Shown here piece by piece: positions 15,557-22,782 of a stretch of DNA of 33,937 bases. The notes below the pieces were generated by a model, which saw only the letters and a program-made list of their open reading frames with translations, was not told where the DNA came from and did not search any database. How positions within the stretch are numbered: position 1 is the first letter of the stretch; each line of letters begins with the position of its first letter. The DNA lies in the IMG/VR virus record IMGVR_UViG_3300009163_002667, positions 1-33,937 of that record; one strand, 5' to 3'. Made by a program: the position numbers and the translations under genes. This DNA comes from a virus.

Positions 15557-16800
15557 GCAGCGCCATTATCGCCGGCCTGGACATGAGCGAGTGGGCGTCC
15601 ACGACTCTCTACTCGCGCAACGGCAACACGGTCACAGCGCCCGCGCTCGCATCCATGCACGATTCGGGACACTACCCTGACGTCATGGCCATGCTGACCG
15701 GGTGGGCGTCCTTTCGCACGCTCTCGGCCGAGGTCGCCGCGGCATGGGCAGGCGCAGGGCTCACGGGAACGCCGTCGCTCTCCATCAATTCGAGTGGGTT
15801 TCTGCAACTCAGCGTCACCGGCGCCGCGGGGACAATCACCCTCTACGCGGGCGTCACGGACCCGTGGGGGTGGGGCGGGACGCTGACGAGCACGACGGTC
15901 GGCGGCGCCGAGGTCGTCACCGCAACGCAGCGTTGGACGCGCGGCCGATTCCCAGCGACGACATCGAGCCTATTCACGGTCGACGACGGCGGCGGATTGG
16001 GCCAATTCCCCATCTATCAGACGCACGTCCACAGCTTGCCCACCTACCTCACGACGGCGGGCGGGGCAGACGCGGACGCCGTGGCCGAGACGCTGGAAAA
16101 GTGGGACAACAGCGCCGTTGACGGCACGAACAAACGCATCCGATGGGGCATCGACTCGGAAGGGCGCGTGTTCACGTCCTGGGATTCAGACATGGGCGCG
16201 GCCTACTCCGTGACGTGGGTGTCTGCGACGTTCAAGCGGATGCTCGGATTCACGGGCGACGAGACTGCGACCAACGCCCTCGGCGTGCGGATGCTCGTCG
16301 CCACGTACCCGCCGCGAGGGTTGCTTTTGATGCGCTCCGGTCTGCGCGTTGTCGACCACGCACGCGAGCACGTCGGCTCTGCGCTCGATCTCGGCTCTGG
16401 TCGTGTCGCCGGTCGGTCGCGCGCAACCTGGCGGGATGTGTCTGTCTCGGCCGACGTCGTGGGCGGCGTCGGTTACGTCGAGACGAACGCGGCGCATCTT
16501 GACGAGGAACAACAGCTTCTCCATCGCGTCTCGCCCTATCTCTACCCCGGCGCGCGGGCAACGCTTGTGCCGCGCTGGGATGACCCGCGCATTGGTCGGT
16601 CCCTGCACGCGCAGCTTGCCGGCGGGCTGACGCCAGTTGCGCAGAGCACCACGCTCGTCTCGAGCACCGGCGCAATCGTCGGCCGGATGCGCGCCGAGGT
16701 CGCCACGGGGGCCGACCGGACGATGCGGCTCGCGTTCGCGTCGGGCATCCCTCGCACGCGGACGTCGGCCTCGTGGTCGCTGCGGGCGCTCGATGGCTAA
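15553..16800 (+). CDS. tail tip/distal tail protein, unknown family
   Basis: A 415-residue protein joined to the tape measure by an ATGA overlap. It is beta-rich with many aromatic and Gly residues (DPWGWGGTLTST, RWTRGRFPATTSS, KRIRWGIDSEGRVFTSW) and has a distinctive ATFKRMLGFTG segment. The last 140 residues contain ERVGYVETNA-like strands and end in an Arg-rich region (GIPRTRTSASWSLRALDG). The first gene after the tape measure usually encodes a distal tail protein linking tube to tip; I base the role on that position. No family motif is recognised. Confidence 0.65.
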   Translation: MSSAIIAGLDMSEWASTTLYSRNGNTVTAPALASMHDSGHYPDVMAMLTGWASFRTLSAEVAAAWAGAGLTGTPSLSINSSGFLQLSVTGAAGTITLYAGVTDPWGWGGTLTSTTVGGAEVVTATQRWTRGRFPATTSSLFTVDDGGGLGQFPIYQTHVHSLPTYLTTAGGADADAVAETLEKWDNSAVDGTNKRIRWGIDSEGRVFTSWDSDMGAAYSVTWVSATFKRMLGFTGDETATNALGVRMLVATYPPRGLLLMRSGLRVVDHAREHVGSALDLGSGRVAGRSRATWRDVSVSADVVGGVGYVETNAAHLDEEQQLLHRVSPYLYPGARATLVPRWDDPRIGRSLHAQLAGGLTPVAQSTTLVSSTGAIVGRMRAEVATGADRTMRLAFASGIPRTRTSASWSLRALDG

Positions 16801-17878
16801 CACCATTCCAGCATCTGAGCCGGCGCCGGACATCGGTCAACTCATGGCCGGGCAGCAACTCGACGAGTCAATCGCGGCGCTGTTCCAATCGTCGAATTGG
16901 GCGCAGGCTTACGCCGGGTCGGGCACGCCACGGATCCAGCAGGCGTTTCCCTTGCGCCACGCGAGTTCGCCGCCTGGGACCGCGGTTGTGACGTACACGA
17001 GCGGAACGGCGCAGGCCGTGTGCGAGTGGAAAATCCCAGACACGCGCGGGGCGACGAGCGTGGATTGCTACGTCTACGCGAAGAACGCGGCGGGCATCCT
17101 CGGCACGGCCGAATTCCGGGCAGGCTCGGGCGGCGTGACCGGCCTGCAGGCGCTCACCGCATCCTGGGCGCTCTATGGCCCGCTGGCGCTCACGGTCGAC
17201 ACGAGCGGCGGGTCGGACACTGTGCAACTCTGGCTCGACGCGAACGGTACGACCATCAGCCTCGGCGGCGTCATGGTCATGGTGCCGGCGCAGGCGTCCC
17301 TTTCGACCGGCGCAGACGGTGCAGGCGCCATACCGTTCGATGGCGACGAGTTCGACGCCGACGAGACGGTCGGCAGCTACGCGGGTGCGCAGCTCGTCAA
17401 CAATCTGACGGCAATCCGCGCGATTCCACACGTCTACGTGTCGTGGTCCGGCGTGGAAAACACCGCGCTCGGCAACGATGGCCGCCCCATGGTCGCATGG
17501 CCGCATATCTGGACGGTTCCGGTTTGGGAGGACACCGCGCGCAAGGATTGGACGGTCACTGTGAACGTGCGCGCCACAGAGGCCGCAAGCGCCACCGTCA
17601 TCGGCGTCATGGCGGTCGATTCGGCGACGCTGCAACCGCTCGCCACGGCCGCCATGAACGTGGGCGTGGGCACTGCGACTGCGTGGTACAGTCACACCAT
17701 GGTCCTGCCCCGTCGCCGAGTCCTGCGCAACATGCCTGACGGGTGGGGAACGGTCGCGCTGCTGATCTGGACGAAGCCGAGCGCGACCGATGCGGACGTG
17801 AACCTCTACGAGCTTGAGGGCGCCGTTGACGGCCTGACGACCGCGGAGATTCGCGGCGTCTGCGTGTGGGGGGTCTGA
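16793..17878 (+). CDS. tail tip protein, unknown family
   Basis: A 361-residue protein; the ATG at 16793 overlaps the previous stop by eight bases. The first 50 residues are helical (GQLMAGQQLDESIAALFQSSNWAQ), the rest is beta-rich and looks like two jelly-roll-type domains with an acidic DGDEFDADE link near residues 180-190. It belongs to a block of coupled tail-tip genes. The pattern would fit a baseplate or receptor-binding scaffold, but I see nothing diagnostic. Confidence 0.62.
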   Translation: MANTIPASEPAPDIGQLMAGQQLDESIAALFQSSNWAQAYAGSGTPRIQQAFPLRHASSPPGTAVVTYTSGTAQAVCEWKIPDTRGATSVDCYVYAKNAAGILGTAEFRAGSGGVTGLQALTASWALYGPLALTVDTSGGSDTVQLWLDANGTTISLGGVMVMVPAQASLSTGADGAGAIPFDGDEFDADETVGSYAGAQLVNNLTAIRAIPHVYVSWSGVENTALGNDGRPMVAWPHIWTVPVWEDTARKDWTVTVNVRATEAASATVIGVMAVDSATLQPLATAAMNVGVGTATAWYSHTMVLPRRRVLRNMPDGWGTVALLIWTKPSATDADVNLYELEGAVDGLTTAEIRGVCVWGV

Positions 17879-18498
17879 TGGGCTCGCCGGTCCCGATGGC
17901 ATGGCGCCCGCCGGCAGTCGCCGAGACGAACATCGGCCGCCCCGTGTCGGGCCGCACGCTGGTCACCGCGGCCGGCGCGGTGAACCACCTGAACGCGGTG
18001 CACATCCGCGGGTTCGCCTCTCTTAGCGTCTACCAGGGACCGAAGCTCACGGGCGCAACGGACGTCGGCTACCGTCTCGGCGAGGTCGACCACTACGAGA
18101 CGGCCTATGGCATCTATTACGTGCCCGAGGCCGTGAGCATCGTCCACATTGGCGTGTGGTGCCTCGCCTACGAGCACAGCACGCACGTTCCCGCGCTGAC
18201 GGTCGACGTCGTTGACGCTTCGGGAACCGTCGTCGAGGTCGGAGCGACGTGGACCCGCGAGGCGCGCGACCTCCGCGGCGACGAGACGCTCGACCGGGGC
18301 GTGTTCAAGCTCCGGCCGTTCCTTTGCGAGTCGGCGGCGCGCTACACCACGGGCGACGAGGGCGGCGCGACTCCGACGCCGCCGCGCCGATTCAACCTCG
18401 CGGACAAGGCCAGCTCCGTCGTGGTCTTCCGGTTACGCGGCACGTACTGCGCCATCGTCTCGGCCATCATTCAACCCGTGCCCCCGGATTCACTGTGA
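17878..18498 (+). CDS. tail tip protein, unknown family
   Basis: A 206-residue protein. I chose ATG 17878, which forms TGATG with the upstream stop; a GTG at 17866 lies in the same frame. It begins MGSPVPMAWRPPAVAETNIGRPVSG and continues with a strand-rich fold (DVGYRLGEVDHYETAYGIYYVPEAVS). Two cysteines near the end (FLCESAARY and YCAIVSAII) could pair. It lies between two other tail-tip genes in a coupled series. No homologous family is evident to me. Confidence 0.62.
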   Translation: MGSPVPMAWRPPAVAETNIGRPVSGRTLVTAAGAVNHLNAVHIRGFASLSVYQGPKLTGATDVGYRLGEVDHYETAYGIYYVPEAVSIVHIGVWCLAYEHSTHVPALTVDVVDASGTVVEVGATWTREARDLRGDETLDRGVFKLRPFLCESAARYTTGDEGGATPTPPRRFNLADKASSVVVFRLRGTYCAIVSAIIQPVPPDSL

Positions 18499-21400
18499 CG
18501 GCATTCAGCACCATCGACCGTCGCCGCGTCGCCTACTGCATCGCAATCGAAGGCCTGCCTTACCGCTTCTGTGACTCTGCGGCGCCAGGGACGAACGTCA
18601 CCGCGGGCCGGGTCTACTACTCAGGCGGCACCACGGCGCGCGCCCCTGTCGACCTGCTGGACGCCGTTCTCGACGTGGGCGCGGTGGAAGCGCGCATCGA
18701 CGACGTGGCGCCCGTGGCAGGGCAGCCATCGGTCACCGTTGTCATCCGCTCGACCGACGCGCTGACGTTGGCCGGTGCGCGCGTCAACCCTCGCGACTAC
18801 TTGATGCGCGTGGCCGGGCCTTCGTCGTCGACTCGGCGCGTGAATCTTCTGACTGCGTTGACGCACGCACCGGCGTTGACCGGCGCCACGACCGTCGAGG
18901 TCACGAAGGACGTGAGCGCGTGGACCCTGCCCGGCGTCATTCACCTCGGACACGAGGTCATCTGGGCCAACGCTGCAGCGGGCAACGGCACGCCGGGCAA
19001 CTACTACCGTTTCACGGGCTGCGTCCGCGGCGCCGACAATTGGGTCTCGCAGGAGCACCCGGTCGACACTGCCACGAACGAGCGCCCGGAGGTCACCTCG
19101 GACGTGACGACGTGGCGCGGGCGGCATGCCTCAATCCACGTCGCGGCGCTCGACGGGGCAGGCGTGCCGATTGATTGGGAGTGCTATTGGGAGGGCGTGA
19201 TTGAGTCCGTGCCGACGTGCGACGGGCCGACGTGCACCCTGCGCATCGCCCCCATGTCGGCGGTAGCGGCCTACAAGCTCGGCGTCGGCCCCCTCGCCCG
19301 CACCGCCAAGTCCGTGGGCGGCGCGCACCAGTTCCGCGTGGGCAAGTGCGACCGGCTTGACCTCTCCATGCGCATCTCCCTTGCAGGGTTCCCGGGATGG
19401 GCGGTCGCGGCAGACGGTGCAACGGGTGTCGTGACGCTGTGGGCGGATGCCGCGGACTCGCTCGACACGATTGGGCGCACGCCTACTGTTGAATGGGAGG
19501 GGCATTCGTGGGCGACGGCAGAGCACGACACGGCGACGGCGTGGGCGAACCCCGTGCTGTCGTTTGGCGCCTTTAGCCCGCTCGCGCAGCTCGTCGAGGA
19601 CGAGCTCGCAGCGGGCCACCCGACATTCATTTCAACTCGGGTCGGGAAGGTATTCCCCACGCGATGCCCGCTCGTTCTCGTCGACCCTGCCGGAGCCGCT
19701 GACCAGGTGGTAGCGTGGCCTCGGCGCCTGATGGACGTGATCAACACGCCGCAGACGTGGCAGACGGTTATTGCGTGCTGGGCGGACCCTAACGACACGG
19801 GCCGACAAAACCGCATGACCCACATCAGCCTCGCCCCGGTCGGCGACTCGTGGGCGCTGATTGCGACGGTTCAGGCGGCAGGCCCGAACGGAGCTTCAGC
19901 CGAAGTCTCCACGCTCCGCGGGTCTAATCACTGCGTTGGCGGGTGGCTGATTGGCGAGACGGCGGACGACGTGCGCGGCGAGAAGACCGCGAACCGGCCC
20001 GGCGGTCGCAGCATCCCGTGGGACATGGACATCACATCGCTCGAAACGGTGTCGCCATCGCAGCGCTACATGCACCAAGGCCCGGCCGCGTGGTGGTATC
20101 AGAGCGGGGAGCCCTACATCGGGCCTTTCTCCGCGGACATCTACACGGGCGGCGGCAGCAAGCAGCAGATTGAGGTCATCGGGTCGGGCGACCCGGTGCG
20201 GATGTGGATCAACGGTTCGACAAGCGCGTCGCACCCGGAGACGGGCGCGACGGTCTATTGGTTCGCGGTCGTGAACCCAGACAATCAGCGGACCATCGTG
20301 CAGATGCCGAGCGACCAGCCGCTGTCGGTGCAGGTCGTGGCCGCGGCTTACGACTCCGACCCCGGCGTCTACATGCTCAAGCTGCTCGTCTCGGGCACGG
20401 GTGACGGCGACAACTCCGCGAGTTACGACGTGATGCCCATCGGCTGCAACCTGCCGACGCGCGCAGTGGACTTCGCGAGCTTCACGCGGCTCGCGGCGCC
20501 GGGGCCTTTGATGGGGCAGGATTACGAGGCGGTCCGCGGCAAGTCGATTGCCGAGCAGTGCGCCGGGCTTCTGCTCGCGTCGGGCGCTCAGATTGCGAGC
20601 GTCTACGACAGTTCCCTTGATTCGTGGCAACTGGCGCTCGTCTCCATGGGCGCGCTCGACGTGCGGGCGTCGGTGCTGACGCTCACGGATAGCGACCTCG
20701 AAGCGCGCAACGGCCGCGACCCGGTGACCACGGAGATTGACGGGCGGACGGTGCGCGCCTACGTGGTCAAACTGAACTACTCGGGCGACACGGCCGAAGA
20801 GGTCAACGTGTCGTGCTCCGTCGAGACGAATGCGGCCGGCTCTGATTCGGGGCAGCCGTTGGTCATCGACCTCCCCGGCGTGCATGTGACGAGCGTCGGC
20901 GGGCGGGCGCAGGCCGCGGCCGAAATCATCGCCGATGCGCGAACCCGGGTCGGCGTACCTCGAATCCGGTGGCGGTGCGCCATTCGCGCCGACATGCCCG
21001 GGGCCATCGCAATCGGCGTCGGGTCGGTCGTCACGCTGACCTCGGCCTACGCTCGGGGCATCGACCCCACGACGAGCGCGAGCGGCACCGTCTGCCGCGT
21101 GGTCGGGTTCAGGCGCGACCTTGAGTCGAATCGACTGGAGCTTGAGTTGCGGCCCTTCCCGGCCTACGTCGGCGGGTGGGCGCAGAGCGCGGTGGTCACT
21201 GCGGTCCCGAGCGTCAACGCTGTCACGGTCGATGCAGACACATACAGCAGCGCCGACGCGGCGTCTTTCGAGGCCGGTGACGTCGTGAATATCTTCGCCC
21301 CGGGCGACTGGGCGAACCGCGTCAAGAAGACCGTCACCGGCGTCTCAGGCAACACCTTGACCATCGTCGGCCACGGGGCGAGCGTCGGAGACATCATCTC

Positions 21401-21503
21401 GGCGCGCATCTACGGGCAGGCTCAGGCGTCGCAACGGACCTGGGCATACATCGCGGATTCTGATGGGCTGCTCGGCACTGACGCCGGCCAGGTCATCGGT
21501 TAG
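18495..21503 (+). CDS. large tail hub/tip protein
   Basis: A 1002-residue protein from GTG 18495 (GTGA overlap). Earlier in-frame sequence is a shadow of the previous gene. It is the largest product in the window and the last of the tail-tip series, where the central hub or tip-attachment protein of siphophages is usually encoded. The N-terminal 130 residues contain a small strand-rich domain (PVDLLDAVLDVGAVEARIDD); the centre holds several Trp- and Gly-rich segments; the C-terminal 90 residues have a beta-rich VNAVTVDADTYSSADAASFEAG domain. I find no peptidoglycan hydrolase motif. The hub role is an inference from size and position. Confidence 0.68.
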   Translation: MTAFSTIDRRRVAYCIAIEGLPYRFCDSAAPGTNVTAGRVYYSGGTTARAPVDLLDAVLDVGAVEARIDDVAPVAGQPSVTVVIRSTDALTLAGARVNPRDYLMRVAGPSSSTRRVNLLTALTHAPALTGATTVEVTKDVSAWTLPGVIHLGHEVIWANAAAGNGTPGNYYRFTGCVRGADNWVSQEHPVDTATNERPEVTSDVTTWRGRHASIHVAALDGAGVPIDWECYWEGVIESVPTCDGPTCTLRIAPMSAVAAYKLGVGPLARTAKSVGGAHQFRVGKCDRLDLSMRISLAGFPGWAVAADGATGVVTLWADAADSLDTIGRTPTVEWEGHSWATAEHDTATAWANPVLSFGAFSPLAQLVEDELAAGHPTFISTRVGKVFPTRCPLVLVDPAGAADQVVAWPRRLMDVINTPQTWQTVIACWADPNDTGRQNRMTHISLAPVGDSWALIATVQAAGPNGASAEVSTLRGSNHCVGGWLIGETADDVRGEKTANRPGGRSIPWDMDITSLETVSPSQRYMHQGPAAWWYQSGEPYIGPFSADIYTGGGSKQQIEVIGSGDPVRMWINGSTSASHPETGATVYWFAVVNPDNQRTIVQMPSDQPLSVQVVAAAYDSDPGVYMLKLLVSGTGDGDNSASYDVMPIGCNLPTRAVDFASFTRLAAPGPLMGQDYEAVRGKSIAEQCAGLLLASGAQIASVYDSSLDSWQLALVSMGALDVRASVLTLTDSDLEARNGRDPVTTEIDGRTVRAYVVKLNYSGDTAEEVNVSCSVETNAAGSDSGQPLVIDLPGVHVTSVGGRAQAAAEIIADARTRVGVPRIRWRCAIRADMPGAIAIGVGSVVTLTSAYARGIDPTTSASGTVCRVVGFRRDLESNRLELELRPFPAYVGGWAQSAVVTAVPSVNAVTVDADTYSSADAASFEAGDVVNIFAPGDWANRVKKTVTGVSGNTLTIVGHGASVGDIISARIYGQAQASQRTWAYIADSDGLLGTDAGQVIG

Positions 21504-21596
21504 CGCGCGGAGTCTGCACCCTCGGCGCGCTTGCGACCATGCTACGATTGATGGCACTCGCCCGCCGTGTGTCTACAAATCGAAGCGTGCGCGCGC

Positions 21597-21602
21597 TACA
21601 AT
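21597..21602 (+). promoter_or_regulatory. -10 element of a possible leaderless promoter for the lysis genes
   Basis: The 106-base gap 21504-21609 holds TACAAT at 21597-21602, seven bases before the ATG at 21610. That is the same distance as in the portal promoter. The matching -35 position (21574-21579) reads TACAAA, a poor match, so this promoter is less sure than the other three. No Shine-Dalgarno sequence precedes ATG 21610. Nothing else is visible in the gap. Confidence 0.42.
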
Positions 21603-21609
21603 CCGCAGC

Positions 21610-22227
21610 ATGACGACGCCCGCCATGCTCACGCCGTTCGACCCTCGTCGCGGGAATGCGACATTGGCGGCAGCCCTCGCAGAGTGGAAAAGCATCATCC
21701 GCGAGCCGCCAGCGGGGTCGCCGAACCGGATTCGCGAGTACCTGCGCGCGTGCGGGTTCGCCCGGCCGGACGACTACGACGCGAACGGAGACGCCGAGTG
21801 GTGCGGGGCGTTCGCCGCGTTCTGCCTCATCTCGAGCGGCGTGCGGCCGGAGCTACTGCGGCAGAAGTCGCCCCCGGAAGCGGGCGGGCTCGGCTCCACC
21901 TACCGCCTGCACCGGCTGTGCATCCTCGACGAGCAGCGCCGCATCACGCGCCCCGAGGACGTGCGCGCAGGTGACGTCGTGGTCGTGGGTCGCGTCGGCC
22001 GGGCGAAGTGGGGCGAGCACATCACCGTTGGCGAGGCGACACACCCAGAACGGGCGTACATCACGACCACGGAGGGAAACGCGGTCGGGCAGCTCGGCAA
22101 CCTCGGCCAAGGGGAAGGTGTCATCCGGCGCACGCGGCCTTTCGCGCCGACCGCCAACGCCAAGGGTTTCATTTTCGGCTTCCGCCCACTCCCGGGCGAC
22201 TACATCGGAGAGCACACCAATGGATGA
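21610..22227 (+). CDS. endolysin, CHAP/TIGR02594-like cysteine amidase
   Basis: A 205-residue protein. The open frame goes further upstream, but only from ATG 21610 does the protein begin sensibly (MTTPAMLTPFDPRRG). It carries the CHAP/NlpC-type active site: Cys 65 in AEWCGAFAAFC, His 137 in WGEHITVGE, and the acid/Asn pair in TTTEGNA near 153-157. A GDVVVVGR strand precedes the His, as in this family. Such enzymes cut peptidoglycan peptide or amide bonds to release progeny. There is no signal peptide, so it needs a holin; the coupled downstream genes include membrane proteins. The pattern is closest to TIGR02594-type phage peptidases. Confidence 0.75.
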   Translation: MTTPAMLTPFDPRRGNATLAAALAEWKSIIREPPAGSPNRIREYLRACGFARPDDYDANGDAEWCGAFAAFCLISSGVRPELLRQKSPPEAGGLGSTYRLHRLCILDEQRRITRPEDVRAGDVVVVGRVGRAKWGEHITVGEATHPERAYITTTEGNAVGQLGNLGQGEGVIRRTRPFAPTANAKGFIFGFRPLPGDYIGEHTNG

Positions 22228-22672
22228 ACTTCTCGCCAATCGGGCGCGGCGCAATCGGATGCTCGCCGCCGTCGTCTTCGTCGTCTTCGCCCTCGTCTTC
22301 TTTCTGGCGAGTCTCGCCCGCGCCGAGGACTCGCAAGACATCCGCGGCAACTATCACGGTTGCAAAGACGTGACCGCAAGCGGAGGGTGGGACACGCTCA
22401 CGTCTGTCGACCTCGAATCGCAGACGGGCTCGGCGGTCCTCTCCGCGTCGCTGTACTGGACGGAACTGCTCATCAAATCCGGGTCCGCCGCGGTCTACGT
22501 CTGCGAAGCCGCCGGCGCAAGCTGCGGCACGGGCACGGGCAACAAGTTGAGCGTGGCGTCCGGCGCGGCCCTGACGCTGCCTCTCCGCGGCATGTCGGTG
22601 CAGTCGGTGGCCATCTACGCGACCGCCGCGACCACCGTTCAGGTGTGCGGGTATTTCAGGAAGTCGCCGTGA
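22220..22672 (+). CDS. secreted/membrane beta-rich protein with signal peptide
   Basis: A 150-residue protein overlapping the endolysin by eight bases. The N-terminus is basic (NRARRNR), followed by a hydrophobic core at residues 14-30 and ARA at 33-35, a good Sec signal-peptidase site. The mature part is Ser/Thr/Gly-rich, with three or four Cys (HGCKDV, VYVCEAAGASCG, VQVCGYF) that could form disulphides outside the cytoplasm. It precedes two more genes with signal-peptide-like N-termini. The function is unknown; a periplasmic or envelope-associated phage protein is inferred. Confidence 0.65.
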   Translation: MDELLANRARRNRMLAAVVFVVFALVFFLASLARAEDSQDIRGNYHGCKDVTASGGWDTLTSVDLESQTGSAVLSASLYWTELLIKSGSAAVYVCEAAGASCGTGTGNKLSVASGAALTLPLRGMSVQSVAIYATAATTVQVCGYFRKSP

Positions 22673-22782
22673 GGCGCCTCGCGATCATTCTCGCCATGAT
22701 GACCGGCGCGGCCAACGCCTACACCGTGACCTGCACTCTACACACCGCGGCGACAACCGCGGCCCTGGTATGGGGGACGTGA
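22669..22782 (+). CDS. 37-residue signal-peptide microprotein
   Basis: The GTG at 22669 overlaps the upstream stop (GTGA) and its own stop overlaps the next ATG (TGATG). The product is mostly a signal peptide: a basic start (RR), hydrophobic LAIILAMMTGAA and ANA ending at residue 17, then a 20-residue mature tail rich in Thr and Ala (YTVTCTLHTAATTAALVWGT). Translational junctions on both sides support it as a real gene despite its length. It might be a secreted peptide or simply a coupling device for the fibre gene. Confidence 0.5.
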   Translation: MRRLAIILAMMTGAANAYTVTCTLHTAATTAALVWGT

